Shown here piece after piece: positions 41,751-50,420 of a stretch of DNA of 64,000 nt. The stretch is from Microbacterium ulmi (lineage in GTDB: Bacteria; Actinomycetota; Actinomycetes; Actinomycetales; Microbacteriaceae): positions 803,152-867,151 of the forward strand of contig NZ_JAAOZF010000001.1 of NCBI RefSeq assembly GCF_011759705.1. The letters run 5' to 3'. The position numbers and the translations under genes are program-made. The notes beneath the pieces are model-generated. The model made no database searches and was not told the DNA's origin. It saw nothing but the letters and a program-made list of their open reading frames with translations. The stretch's first letter is position 1; each line of letters begins with the position of its first letter.

Positions 41751-42590
41751 TCACTCGGTGACGGTGTTGGTGAGCACGCCGATGCCGCTCACTTCGACCT
41801 CGACCACGTCACCGACCCTGACGAAGCCCTTGGGGTCCATGGCCGCACCGACGCCGCTGGGCGTGCCCGCGGCGATGATGTCACCGGGCTCGAGCGGAGT
41901 GAAGGTGCTGACGTACTCGATCAGCTCCTCGACCGAGAAGAGCGCCTCACCGAGCAGGACGTGCTGGCGCACCTCTCCGTTGACGCGCGTCTCGAGCACA
42001 CGCGAGTTGATGTCGCCGGTCTCATCCTTGCTCACGATCCACGGTCCGATCGCTCCCGAACGGAAGAAGTTCTTGCCCGGCACCCACTGCGGCGTGTGCA
42101 TCTGCCAGTCGCGAACCGATCCATCGTTGTAGGCGGCATAGCCCCAGACGTAGTCGAGCGCCTCCGCTTTCGGGACGTTGTGGGCGCGCTTTCCGATGAC
42201 CACCGCGAGTTCGCCTTCGTAGTCGAACAAGTCGCTCACGGTCGGCTTGACGATGGGCTCGCCGCTGGCGACGTGGCTGTCGGGGAACCGGCTGAAGATG
42301 ACAGGCCATTGCGGCCGGTCGGGCGAGAGCCCGCCCTCGGCGCGGTGCAGCGGGAAGTTGACTCCCGCGCAGAGCACCTTGCCGAGCTCGACCGGCACTT
42401 CGAGTGTCACGTCCGAGAGGGGGATGGTCGGCAGCCCCTCCAGGGACGTCAGCGAGTCGGTGCCCTGTGCGAGCAGTTCTCGCACGGTCGTGGCGATGAG
42501 ACCCGGCACCTCCGCGTGGTCCACGATTCCGTTCGCGGTCACGAATCCGAAGGACACGGCGTCCTGATAGCGATAGCGGGCGATGCGCAT
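41751..42590 (-). CDS. Fumarylacetoacetate-hydrolase-family enzyme 3
   Basis: 279-residue FAH-fold enzyme of the short, acylpyruvase/HpcE-like type: KVLCAGVNFPLHRAEGG, FDYEGELAVVIGKRAHNV, YNDGSVRDWQ, GKNFFRSGAIGPWIV and GDIIAAGTPSGVGAA. The ligands Glu-Glu-Asp are in EGELAVVIG and the following strands. It is the first gene of the leftward operon and starts 157 bases from the GntR gene, behind a GATTTT-tt-AAAATC operator. It may hydrolyse or decarboxylate an acylpyruvate. Confidence 0.92.
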   Translation of the reverse strand: MRIARYRYQDAVSFGFVTANGIVDHAEVPGLIATTVRELLAQGTDSLTSLEGLPTIPLSDVTLEVPVELGKVLCAGVNFPLHRAEGGLSPDRPQWPVIFSRFPDSHVASGEPIVKPTVSDLFDYEGELAVVIGKRAHNVPKAEALDYVWGYAAYNDGSVRDWQMHTPQWVPGKNFFRSGAIGPWIVSKDETGDINSRVLETRVNGEVRQHVLLGEALFSVEELIEYVSTFTPLEPGDIIAAGTPSGVGAAMDPKGFVRVGDVVEVEVSGIGVLTNTVTE

Positions 42591-42661
42591 GGTGTCTCTC
42601 CGTCTGTCGGCACTGACTGGCTAGTGCCCCAGCGTTCCGTCACAGTTCACAAATGTCAAGT

Positions 42662-42675
42662 GATTTTTTAAAATC
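42662..42675. promoter_or_regulatory. Operator between FAH 3 and gntR
   Basis: GATTTT-tt-AAAATC, perfect 6-bp arms. A near copy is at 43430-43443, after the regulator gene. A TTGACA-like -35 for the leftward operon is at 42659-42654. Confidence 0.65.
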
Positions 42676-42747
42676 TCCGTCGTGAAGATCCGCCTTCCTG
42701 CTACGCTCCCCTCACGATCGGGCGCGAAACCCGGGAATGGAACGAAG

Positions 42748-43431
42748 ATGGTCAAGACCGCTGACGCCCAGTCACTCGCGGCCAACGTGTACGCACGGCT
42801 GCGAACGGCGATCATGGGCGGTCGCTACGGATCGGGCGCGCGGCTCCTGCCCTCGGAGCTCGCCAAGGAGTACGACGTGTCACCGACCGTCGTCCGCGAA
42901 GCGCTCATGAGGCTCGCCGAGCAGCGCCTCGCGGTCGCGACGCCGAATCGCGGCTTCCACGTCGTCAACATGACGCTCGTCGATATGCACGATCTTGTCG
43001 AGACGCGTCTCATCAACGAAGTCGCGGCATTGCGTCTGTCCGTGGAATTGGGGGACGTCGCCTGGGAGGCGGCAGTCATCGCGGCCTACCACGAGATGGC
43101 GGCGTACGAACTCGACAGCGAGGTGTGGTTCGACCGGCACCGCGCATTTCACGTCGCACTTCTGACCGGGTGCGGCAACGCTCGCCTGCTGTCGCTGTGC
43201 CAAGATCTCATCGAGGTCGGCGACCTGTACCTCCGGTGGTCGCGCCAGCTGGCGACCGGGACTCCTGTCAACGTCGATTGGGCGGAGCGCGTGCTGCCGG
43301 GCGAGCACAACGCCATCATGGATGCCGCACTCGCTCGTGACGCCGATCTCGCAGCAGCCCAGTATCAGGCGCACGTCCGCCGCACGGAGACACTCGCCGC
43401 GCGCGCAATAGCCAATGCGCGAGGCGAGTGA
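42748..43431 (+). CDS. GntR-family (FCD) regulator of the aromatic locus
   Basis: 227 residues. The winged helix is at about residues 12-75 (NVYARLRTAIMGGRYGSGARLLPSELAKEYDVSPTVVREALMRL) and is followed by an FCD domain with metal-binding His residues (FDRHRAFHVALL, LPGEHNAIMDAAL). The start at 42748 (MVKTADAQSL) is chosen; upstream Met would add a weakly conserved tail. It lies between the two catabolic operons with a similar operator on each side. FCD regulators typically release DNA on binding an organic acid, here probably an aromatic-acid intermediate. Confidence 0.92.
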   Translation: MVKTADAQSLAANVYARLRTAIMGGRYGSGARLLPSELAKEYDVSPTVVREALMRLAEQRLAVATPNRGFHVVNMTLVDMHDLVETRLINEVAALRLSVELGDVAWEAAVIAAYHEMAAYELDSEVWFDRHRAFHVALLTGCGNARLLSLCQDLIEVGDLYLRWSRQLATGTPVNVDWAERVLPGEHNAIMDAALARDADLAAAQYQAHVRRTETLAARAIANARGE

Positions 43432-43443
43432 TTTTGAAAAATA
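43430..43443. promoter_or_regulatory. Second GATTTT-type operator
   Basis: GATTTT-ga-AAAATA (one base off the first copy). It begins inside the gntR stop codon and lies 80 bases before the rightward operon. Confidence 0.55.
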
Positions 43444-43523
43444 GCTTGCAGAATCTTCACTGCGGACGCAGGATGGCATCGGCGCGGCTCGCGTCGCGCC
43501 GGCTACAAGGAGGTAGACGTCAC

Positions 43524-44420
43524 ATGGGCGCATTCGGCACGGTCACGAACGTCGGGTACCTGACGATTCGGACGAGGGATCTCAGTGCATCGATAAAGGA
43601 GGCGGAAGAGACGTTGGGGCTCCGGCTGGTCGAGAACTCCGGCACCAAGGCATTCCTCGCGGCGGCCGACACCCACCACGAAGTCGTCTATCTGCAGGAC
43701 GAGACCGACTCGATCGATCACTTCGCCGTCAGCGTCGACAACCTCGAGGAGCTGGCGGCGATCCGAGCGAAGGTCGACGAGCGCCAGTACCCGATCGTCT
43801 CCGCAGGACCGATCGAGGACTACGTCGAGCACGGTTTCGCGTTCGTCGGTCCGGAGGGCTTCACCTGGCAGCCGTATGTCGCGCTGCCGTGGCGCGACAC
43901 CTCTCTCACCGGAGGCTACGGGCCCCAGCGCTACGGCCACATCAACTACCGCGTGCTCGATACCGTCGCACAGGTCAAGTTCCTCGTGGAGGTCTTCGGC
44001 CTGCGCGTATCCGACATGGTGGGTGACGGCGAGCTGTACTTCCTGCGCTGCAGCCCCGAGCATCATGGCATCGCCGTCGGCCGGAGCCACCTCGTCGGCC
44101 TGCATCATCATGCGTGGGCGACGCAGTCCATCGCAGATCTCGGGCGTCTCGGCGACCGCCTCGCACGCCAGGGCCGACGCCTCGTCCACGGTCCTCTGCG
44201 GCACGGTGCGGGCAACAACATCGCCGCGTACTTCCAGGAGCCCAGCGGCGGCATCGTCGAGGTGTACTGCGACATGGAGCTCATCTTCGACAGGGATCGC
44301 CCGATGCGGACATGGGACATCGAGGACCTCTACTGGGTGAATCAGTGGGACGGCCTCATGAACGCAGCCATCCTCGACTTCAACACGCCGGTCTTCGAGC
44401 GTGAGATCGCGCGCGTCTGA
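43524..44420 (+). CDS. Extradiol ring-cleavage dioxygenase 2 (type I, VOC fold)
   Basis: 298-residue paralogue of dioxygenase 1. Iron ligands are His in YGHINYRV, His in LHHHAWAT and Glu in IVEVYCDM. The N-terminal module (VTNVGYLTIRTRDLSASIKEAEETLGL) is complete. AAGGAGG lies 12 bases before the ATG at 43524. It heads the rightward operon with a second monooxygenase, so the two operons may handle two different rings or two successive cleavages. Confidence 0.92.
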   Translation: MGAFGTVTNVGYLTIRTRDLSASIKEAEETLGLRLVENSGTKAFLAAADTHHEVVYLQDETDSIDHFAVSVDNLEELAAIRAKVDERQYPIVSAGPIEDYVEHGFAFVGPEGFTWQPYVALPWRDTSLTGGYGPQRYGHINYRVLDTVAQVKFLVEVFGLRVSDMVGDGELYFLRCSPEHHGIAVGRSHLVGLHHHAWATQSIADLGRLGDRLARQGRRLVHGPLRHGAGNNIAAYFQEPSGGIVEVYCDMELIFDRDRPMRTWDIEDLYWVNQWDGLMNAAILDFNTPVFEREIARV

Positions 44421-44499
44421 GTCGTCGGCGCGCCCCCAACCGCCTGTCCACGCGGCCAGGCGCATCCCCCTCGTTCTTCGACGCTGAGGAGTAGAGCAC

Positions 44500-46110
44500 A
44501 TGGTCGACGAGACCGAGCGATTCGACGTGGCCGTCGTCGGCGCCGGCCCGACGGGAATGACAGCGGCGCTGCTGCTCGCCCAGCGCGGACACAGCGTCGT
44601 GATCCTGGAGCGCCACCCCAAGCCCTATCCGCTGCCACGCGCAGTCGGCTTCGACGGCGAGACGGCGCGGACGTTCCAGGATCTCGGAATCATCGACGAC
44701 ATGCTCGCGGTGAGCCAGTCCGACACCGGGGGGTACTACTGGCGCAACGCCGACGGGGAGCTGCTCCTCTATGTCGACATCACCCGCCGCGCCCCAACGG
44801 GGTGGTCGACGCTCAACATCTTCTCGCAGCCGCAGGCGGAGGAAGTCATGCGCGAGGCCGTCGCCAAGCAGCCTCTCATCAGCATGCGTCCCGGCGTGGA
44901 AGTCGTCGATGTCGTCGACGGACCTGACGGAGCGACGGTCCTCTCCCGCTCCCAGCGGGGGAACGGGGGCCGCATCGAGCTGGGCCCCGGTCTCGCGCCG
45001 ATCTTCGCCCGTTACGTCGTGGGCGCAGACGGCGCACGCAGTCTTGTGCGCACGCGCATCCAGACCGACGAGACCGATCTCGGGTTCTTCTACGACTGGT
45101 TCGTCGTCGACATCATCCCCCACGAGGAGCGCGAGTGGCCGCCGGGCGGTCTGCAGGTGTGCGATCCCGCGGGACCCGCGTCGGTCATTCCCGGAGGTCC
45201 GGGGCGTCGTCGCTGGGAGTTCCTCCTGACGCCCGGCACGGATCATGCGGCCGTCAACACCGACGACGAGGCGTGGCGGCGCGTTGCGGAATGGGGCGTC
45301 ACGCCGGAGAACGCGACCCTTGAGCGCCGCGCCATCTACCGTTTCCAGGCTCGCTGGGCACACAGCTGGAACCGCGGGCATCTGCTCATCGCGGGCGATG
45401 CGGCCCACCTCATGCCGCCGTTCGCCGGGCAGGGCATGAACTCGGGTCTGCGCGACGCCGTCAACGCGGCGTGGAAGCTCGATCTCGTCCTCTCCGGCCG
45501 ATCGCCGCAGTCCCTGCTGGACACGTACACGGAAGAGCGCGCGCGCCACGTTCAGTACGCCATTCGCTACTCCATCGCGCTGGGCGCCATCATCTGCATC
45601 ACCGACCCTGTCGAAGCCGCCGAGCGCGATCGCCGGATGCTGGCGGGTGCTGGCGAGGCGGAGAAGGTCCTGCCTCCTCTCCCCGACCCCACCTTCGAGT
45701 CGGGCATCGTGCGTCGCAATGCCGACGGCGGCACTTCGGCTCCGGCAGGGCATTGCGCTCCGCAGTTCGAAGTGTCGGTGAACGGAGAGCCCGCACGGAA
45801 GTTCGACGACGTGTTCGGTCGTCCCGCAGCCCTCATCTCGGCAGCGCCGCTCGCTCACCACCTGAGCGACGCAAACCGTGCCATGCTCCAGGGCCTCGGC
45901 TATCCGCTCGTCGATCTGGCCGACGCCGCCGCAGAGATCGTCGATGTGACCGGCGGCTACGCCGACGATCTGCGCGCACTGGGCGTCGCGGCGGTGCTCG
46001 TGCGCCCCGACGGCTACTACTTCGGCACCGCATCGACGCCAGACGACATCGACGCCCTCGTCGCCGACTTCACCGCACAGCTCGGGCTCGTGCCCGCCGT
46101 CGTCCGCTGA
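44500..46110 (+). CDS. FAD-dependent aromatic monooxygenase 2
   Basis: 536-residue class A flavoprotein hydroxylase: FAD motif VAVVGAGPTGMTAAL, DG motif GADGARSLVR, and GDAAHLMPPFAGQGMNSGLRD. The C-terminal domain (about 400-536) is thioredoxin-like, as in MhpA/phenol hydroxylases. Ribosome site GAGGAG lies 9 bases before the ATG. It is encoded 79 bases after dioxygenase 2. Similar in architecture to monooxygenase 1 but clearly distinct in sequence. Confidence 0.93.
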   Translation: MVDETERFDVAVVGAGPTGMTAALLLAQRGHSVVILERHPKPYPLPRAVGFDGETARTFQDLGIIDDMLAVSQSDTGGYYWRNADGELLLYVDITRRAPTGWSTLNIFSQPQAEEVMREAVAKQPLISMRPGVEVVDVVDGPDGATVLSRSQRGNGGRIELGPGLAPIFARYVVGADGARSLVRTRIQTDETDLGFFYDWFVVDIIPHEEREWPPGGLQVCDPAGPASVIPGGPGRRRWEFLLTPGTDHAAVNTDDEAWRRVAEWGVTPENATLERRAIYRFQARWAHSWNRGHLLIAGDAAHLMPPFAGQGMNSGLRDAVNAAWKLDLVLSGRSPQSLLDTYTEERARHVQYAIRYSIALGAIICITDPVEAAERDRRMLAGAGEAEKVLPPLPDPTFESGIVRRNADGGTSAPAGHCAPQFEVSVNGEPARKFDDVFGRPAALISAAPLAHHLSDANRAMLQGLGYPLVDLADAAAEIVDVTGGYADDLRALGVAAVLVRPDGYYFGTASTPDDIDALVADFTAQLGLVPAVVR

Positions 46111-46120
46111 AAGGACACTC

Positions 46121-47095
46121 ATGACGATCGAGTTCGCCGACATCGACGGCCGCGAGGTCGCCTATCGCCTCGTCGGGAGCAGGACCGGGATGCCCGTCGT
46201 GCTGACGTCCGGGGGGCGGACCTCGATGGACGCGCCCGGCCTGCCGCAGCTTGCCGACGCCCTGGCCGCCCGCGGCTACCGCGTGCTGCTGTGGGACAGA
46301 CCCAACTGCGGTCGCTCTCACGTGCGCTTCGAGGGACGCAGCGAGTCCCACATGCGCGCCGACGTCCTGGCGGGGCTGATCCGCCACCTCGATCTCGGCC
46401 CGTCAGCCATCGCCGGCGGAGCGGGCGGCGGGCGCGACTCGGCCGTGTTCGCGACGCAGTACCCGGAGTTGACCGCGCATCTGCTCCTCTGGTACCTCGT
46501 CGGCGGCGTGTACGGGCCGCTCTACCTCGCGTCCGTCTACATGCTCCCGAGCCTGCACGCCGTCCGGAAGGGCGGCATCCCGGGCCTTCTCGAGATGCGC
46601 GAGTGGCAGGAGCGGATCGAGATGAACCCCGGCAACCGTGCGCTGCTTGAATCCCTCGACCCCGATAGGTTCGTCGCCCTCATGCTCCGCTGGCTCAACG
46701 CTTTCGTACCGAAGCCAGGCCAGACGATCCCCGGGGTCGACGACCATGAGCTCGAGGCGATCACCGCACCGACGCTCATCATCCGTGGGGGCGAGAACGA
46801 CATCGACCACCCGAAGCGAACGTCGCTGGAGGTTCATAGCGTGATCCGCTCTTCGACGGTGGTAGACCCGCCCTGGCCCGAAGATGCGTGGGAGCGCGCT
46901 TTCGCCGGCGAATACCCCTTCTTCTCGACCTGGCCTCTCGCCGCCCCGCTCTTCGACGACTTCCTGAGCGGGCGACCTGTCGCGCCCTCGAGGCTCGAGC
47001 CGATCGCGACTGCGTGGGAGTCCGCCGGATCGCGCTTCACGCCGCCCGCGGGCTTCATCTCGTCGCCGGACGCGACGCCGGCGACCGTGTGGTAG
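46121..47095 (+). CDS. Alpha/beta-hydrolase-fold protein lacking the usual nucleophile
   Basis: 324 residues with an alpha/beta hydrolase core (VVLTSGGRTSMDAPG, YRVLLWDRPNCGRS, APTLIIRGGENDIDHP). The elbow reads AGGAGGGRD, so the nucleophile Ser/Asp/Cys is Ala, and no C-terminal GH-type catalytic His is visible. The gene starts 10 bases after monooxygenase 2, in the place where a meta-cleavage C-C hydrolase would be expected. It may use another mechanism or bind without hydrolysis. A sequencing error is unlikely, since the frame and all flanking motifs are intact. Confidence 0.85.
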   Translation: MTIEFADIDGREVAYRLVGSRTGMPVVLTSGGRTSMDAPGLPQLADALAARGYRVLLWDRPNCGRSHVRFEGRSESHMRADVLAGLIRHLDLGPSAIAGGAGGGRDSAVFATQYPELTAHLLLWYLVGGVYGPLYLASVYMLPSLHAVRKGGIPGLLEMREWQERIEMNPGNRALLESLDPDRFVALMLRWLNAFVPKPGQTIPGVDDHELEAITAPTLIIRGGENDIDHPKRTSLEVHSVIRSSTVVDPPWPEDAWERAFAGEYPFFSTWPLAAPLFDDFLSGRPVAPSRLEPIATAWESAGSRFTPPAGFISSPDATPATVW

Positions 47096-47162
47096 CGGCG
47101 TATTGTGCACGTCGGCGATCAAGCCGGCGGGCATTGCGCGTTGGACCACGGCACCCGGGGCG

Positions 47163-47597
47163 CTATGCCCGCGACTCGCCGCCGATTCGGTCAAGCAGTT
47201 CGATGAGAGTGCGAATCTCGGTCGCCTGAAGCGGAGCGAAGACCTCCCGCTGAATCTGCAGCATGACAGCGTGGAGGCGCCGCCAAGCGTGGAGGCCTTC
47301 CGGGGACATCTGCACGGTCACGATGCGCGCGTTGGCACTGCTCGGAGTGCGGGTGAGCAGGCCACGCTGTTCGAGTCGTCGGACGGTATGGGTCACGTCG
47401 CGTGGGTCGAGCGAGGCCGCCCGCCCGATCTCTGCCTGGCTGAGATGGGCAGCAGCCACAACGGCAGCGAGCACACGGTACTCGTAGCCGGTGAACCCGG
47501 CTTCACCGAGCCGGCGGTGGAGGATGCGGTGCGAACTGGCAGCCGCTCGCGACAGGCTCCACGTCGGCAAAGATTTCAGCGGCTGAGGCTCGGTCAT
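47163..47597 (-). CDS. MarR-family regulator
   Basis: 144-residue MarR protein. The winged helix is near residues 50-95 (LSQAEIGRAASLDPRDVTHTVRRLEQRGLLTR) with the wing SSANARIVTVQMSPEG. AAGGAG lies 6 bases before the ATG. The divergent gene at 47665 is separated by two TTGGT-NNN-ACCAA palindromes, so it is probably the target. No reactive Cys is present. Its end lies 67 bases from the convergent catabolic operon. Confidence 0.9.
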   Translation of the reverse strand: MTEPQPLKSLPTWSLSRAAASSHRILHRRLGEAGFTGYEYRVLAAVVAAAHLSQAEIGRAASLDPRDVTHTVRRLEQRGLLTRTPSSANARIVTVQMSPEGLHAWRRLHAVMLQIQREVFAPLQATEIRTLIELLDRIGGESRA

Positions 47598-47610
47598 CTC
47601 GTGCTCCTTG

Positions 47611-47649
47611 TTGGTCTCACCAAGACTCTACTAATGTTGGTGCCACCAA
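47611..47649. promoter_or_regulatory. Two MarR operator palindromes
   Basis: TTGGT-ctc-ACCAA (47611-47623) and TTGGTG-c-CACCAA (47637-47649), 26 bases apart, in the gap between the MarR gene and its divergent neighbour. They share TTGGT...ACCAA arms. Confidence 0.7.
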
Positions 47650-47664
47650 TATCCAAGGAGAGCG

Positions 47665-48063
47665 ATGACTCAGCGACCTCTGCCACCCGTGATCGGTGCC
47701 ACCGAGAACACCCTCGGTGCACTGCTCGCGCAGACCCTCCGAACCAGCACGATCCCGAGCCCCCGCGCATGGGTGTATCTGAACCTCGCCGTCGGCGGCG
47801 CACCCGCCTCCGTCATCGAGGCGACTCTCCAGCTCGACACCGATGAGATCGCAGAACTCGAGAAGGACCTCATCGCACAAGGCCTGCTGCATGCGCCCCG
47901 CGTACTGAGCGCGCAGGGCACCGCGGGCCTCGACACCGCGCGGGCCCTCGTCTCCGATGCAACCCGGTCCCTCACCGACGGCGTGAGCGAAGAGCATGAA
48001 GAGATCGCACGTCAAGTCCTCGACACGATTCGCACGAATGCCCTGAAGCTGCTCGCTCGCTAG
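47665..48063 (+). CDS. Small winged-helix-like protein
   Basis: 132 residues with AAGGAG 5 bases before the ATG. I do not recognise a named family. The middle (SVIEATLQLDTDEIAELEKDLIAQGLL) reads like a winged-helix recognition region, preceded by RAWVYLNLAVGG. The C-terminus is a long amphipathic helix (EEHEEIARQVLDTIRTNALKLL), suggesting dimerisation. It resembles a shortened MarR-like protein. It may be the target or partner of the divergent MarR regulator. Confidence 0.75.
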   Translation: MTQRPLPPVIGATENTLGALLAQTLRTSTIPSPRAWVYLNLAVGGAPASVIEATLQLDTDEIAELEKDLIAQGLLHAPRVLSAQGTAGLDTARALVSDATRSLTDGVSEEHEEIARQVLDTIRTNALKLLAR

Positions 48064-48295
48064 ATGTGATCTCCAGGGACGTTGTTCCGGCGACACCGCT
48101 CCCGCACCAGCGCGGCCGCGATTGTCATGTCCCGGCTGGATCCCCCAGGCTGAGGGGTCGAATGTCGCGCAGCATCCATAGTCTGGTGGGTACACGTCAC
48201 CGGACGCCCGGCACCCGCGCCCGCGCTCCTCAGCGACGCAGCCGGCCCGCGCCGGTCGCCATCGACCGGACCACCGAAGAGGAAGAGAGAAGCAC

Positions 48296-48874
48296 ATGGA
48301 ACTCATGGTCGACTACATCACCTCGCTCGACGGCTACGGCGCCGCCGAGGGCTGGCCCGGCTGGTGGGGGCTGGAAGGCCCCGAGTACCTCGGCTGGCTG
48401 GGCGAGGACTCCGCCGCGAACCGCACGCTGCTGATGGGGGCGAACACGTACCGTCTCATGCACGGCTTCGCCGCGTCGCGGACCGACGGCGTCGACGCGC
48501 TCGGCGCAGTGTCCAAGATCGTCTTCTCCCACACGCTGGACGAACCGCTCGAATGGGAGAACTCGCGTCTGATCCGCGGTGACGCCGTCGAAGCAGTACG
48601 AGAACTGAAGGAGACCAGCACGCATCCGCTGTCCACGATCGGCAGCCTCTCGCTGGCGCGTTCGCTCCTGGCAGCGGGCCTGGTCGACCGGTTCCGCGTC
48701 GTCGTGTTCCCGGTGATCACGGGCAAGACCGGGCAGGAGCGCGTCTACGACGGCTATCCGGACCTCGCTCTCGACCTCATCGAGTCGCGCACGTTCGACC
48801 GAGGCACCCAGCTGCTCGACTACCGTCCCCGCCTGCTCGACGCACCGCTCCCTCCCGGCCCCGGAAGCGCGTGA
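48296..48874 (+). CDS. Dihydrofolate-reductase-family protein (RibD C-terminal-like) 1
   Basis: 192 residues of the RibD_C/DHFR fold: VDYITSLDGYGAAEGWPGW, LLMGANTYRLM, KIVFSHTLDEPLEWENSRL, LSLARSLLAAGLVDRFRVVVFPVITG. The family reduces pterins or pyrimidine intermediates with NADPH, but these small solitary copies are of unknown function and should not be called folA. The 232-base gap upstream holds no other gene that I can see. Confidence 0.88.
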   Translation: MELMVDYITSLDGYGAAEGWPGWWGLEGPEYLGWLGEDSAANRTLLMGANTYRLMHGFAASRTDGVDALGAVSKIVFSHTLDEPLEWENSRLIRGDAVEAVRELKETSTHPLSTIGSLSLARSLLAAGLVDRFRVVVFPVITGKTGQERVYDGYPDLALDLIESRTFDRGTQLLDYRPRLLDAPLPPGPGSA

Positions 48875-49040
48875 CCCCACCCCGCAGCAGCATGGACACG
48901 ACCGTCCGACAGCCTCCAGCGCGAGTCACAACGGCCCGAGAGGGACGGCCCCGCCTCTGCCCGCGGTCGGATGAGCATCTCTGCCGGCAGACGGACGCGC
49001 GCGCGGACGTGCGGATTGTTGCGTCGATGTCATGGCATCC

Positions 49041-49505
49041 TCAGGGCCTGCCGCGGGTGTCGCGATGGATGTCGCGACCCAGCCCGCGCGATTCCGCGAT
49101 CGTCTGCAGATAGACGACCAGCCGGTCGAGGTCGCCGTCGTCGAGGCCCCCGGTGAAGGCTGCCTCGTGGGTTTCCGCGATGGGACGCAGCGCGGCCAGG
49201 ATCCGCTCGCCTTCGGCGGTGAGATGGATCTCGTGGTTGCGGCGGTCGACGATGCTGCGGCGGCGTTCGACACTGCCTTGCCGTTCGAGACGGTCCAGGA
49301 CGGCGACGATGCGGCTGGGGCCCACGCCGAGCTGCTCACTCGCCGCCTTCTGGCCGATGCCCGGCTCGCGGCCGATCAGTCGCAGCAGACCGGCCTCCGA
49401 CGCCGTGATGCCCAGCGGCGCAAGGGCCTGCTCGAAAGCTGCGGAAGCATCGGAGCCCAGCTGGGCGAGCAGGAAGGCGATACGACGAGATCGGCGGGAG
49501 CTCAC
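49041..49505 (-). CDS. MarR-family regulator (leaderless)
   Basis: 154-residue MarR protein. The helix-turn-helix is near residues 50-90 (IGQKAASEQLGVGPSRIVAVLDRLERQGSVERR) with wing RNHEIHLTAEG. The GTG at 49505 lies 7 bases from TATACT (49518-49513), so it is probably leaderless. It is divergent from the membrane protein gene at 49580, with overlapping promoters, and should control it. No cysteine-based sensor is seen. Confidence 0.9.
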   Translation of the reverse strand: MSSRRSRRIAFLLAQLGSDASAAFEQALAPLGITASEAGLLRLIGREPGIGQKAASEQLGVGPSRIVAVLDRLERQGSVERRRSIVDRRNHEIHLTAEGERILAALRPIAETHEAAFTGGLDDGDLDRLVVYLQTIAESRGLGRDIHRDTRGRP

Positions 49506-49512
49506 ATCTGCC

Positions 49513-49552
49513 AGTATAACTCACTTGCAGAACGATTCATCGTATGTATGAT
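49513..49552. promoter_or_regulatory. Overlapping divergent promoters of marR and the membrane protein gene
   Basis: Leftward -10 TATACT at 49518-49513. Rightward TTGCAG (49525-49530), 16 bases, TATGAT (49547-49552). The close overlap suggests mutual regulation. Confidence 0.6.
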
Positions 49553-49579
49553 TACCCGTATGAACGAAAGGGGCTCCGG

Positions 49580-50293
49580 ATGAGCACTCACACCACGACC
49601 CCGGCCCGCGCGGCCGGCGGTCCCCACCCCGGCATCCTGGGCCTCGCGTCCCTCGGACTGCTGATCGGCAGCCTCATCTCCATGGCGGTCCTCTCCGGCG
49701 GCGGCACCATCACCTCCCCGTTCGGTGACACCGGCACCGTGGCCGGGTTCTTCGCCGATCACGGCTTCGCCGCCCGGTTCGCCTCGATGCTGCAACTGGG
49801 CTCGGCGATCCCGCTGGGGATCTACGCCGCCACCGTCTACGCCCGCCAGCAGCGACTCGGCATCCGCGTCCCCGGACCCGGCATCGGCCTGTTCGGCGGA
49901 ACCGCCGCCGCAATCCTGCTCGCCGTCTCCGCGATCATCACCTGGACGCAGAGCCAGCCGGTCGTCAGCGCCGACCCCGAGCTCACCCACGCCCTCGCCT
50001 ACGCGAGCTTCGCCGCCGGCGGGTTCGCCCACGTCCTCGGGCTCGGGCTCCTCGTCGCCGGCATCGCCGTCCCCGCCCTGCTGCTGCGGCTGGTGCCCAC
50101 GTGGTTCGCGTGGGTCGGACTCGTGATCGCGGTGCTCGCCGAGCTGAGCTTCCTGACCATGGTCATCGAGCCGCTGCAGGTCCTCATCCCGATCGGCCGG
50201 TTCGGATCGCTGATCTGGCTCGTCGCCGCCGGATTCCTGCTCCCCGAGACCCGCCACACCGAGTCCCGCCAGACCCAAGGAGCGCGCGCATGA
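49580..50293 (+). CDS. Integral membrane protein (DUF4386-like)
   Basis: 237 residues with about six membrane helices (about 28-52, 75-95, 110-135, 150-175, 180-205, 210-230). The pattern resembles DUF4386-type proteins: GILGLASLGLLIGSLISMAV, FARFASMLQLGSAIPLGIYAATVYAR and a C-terminal LIWLVAAGFLLPETR. The ATG at 49580 has GGGG 7 bases upstream. Regulated by the divergent MarR, it may be a stress or solvent-response membrane protein; its function is unknown. Confidence 0.85.
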   Translation: MSTHTTTPARAAGGPHPGILGLASLGLLIGSLISMAVLSGGGTITSPFGDTGTVAGFFADHGFAARFASMLQLGSAIPLGIYAATVYARQQRLGIRVPGPGIGLFGGTAAAILLAVSAIITWTQSQPVVSADPELTHALAYASFAAGGFAHVLGLGLLVAGIAVPALLLRLVPTWFAWVGLVIAVLAELSFLTMVIEPLQVLIPIGRFGSLIWLVAAGFLLPETRHTESRQTQGARA

Positions 50294-50420
50294 CCGGCCC
50301 GCTCGAGGGTCGTGCCGCGCTCATCGTCAGGGCCACTCATCGCCCACGCTCCTCGGAGAGCTCTCCACCCGATGCCGATCGGCGGCGACGAGCATCAGGC
50401 CAGGCAGGCGCACACGCGTT

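Noticed and set aside
42639..42665. CGTCACA upstream of gntR as another ECF41 promoter
   Set aside because: The bases 16 positions later read TGAT, not NGTC; the site does not fit.
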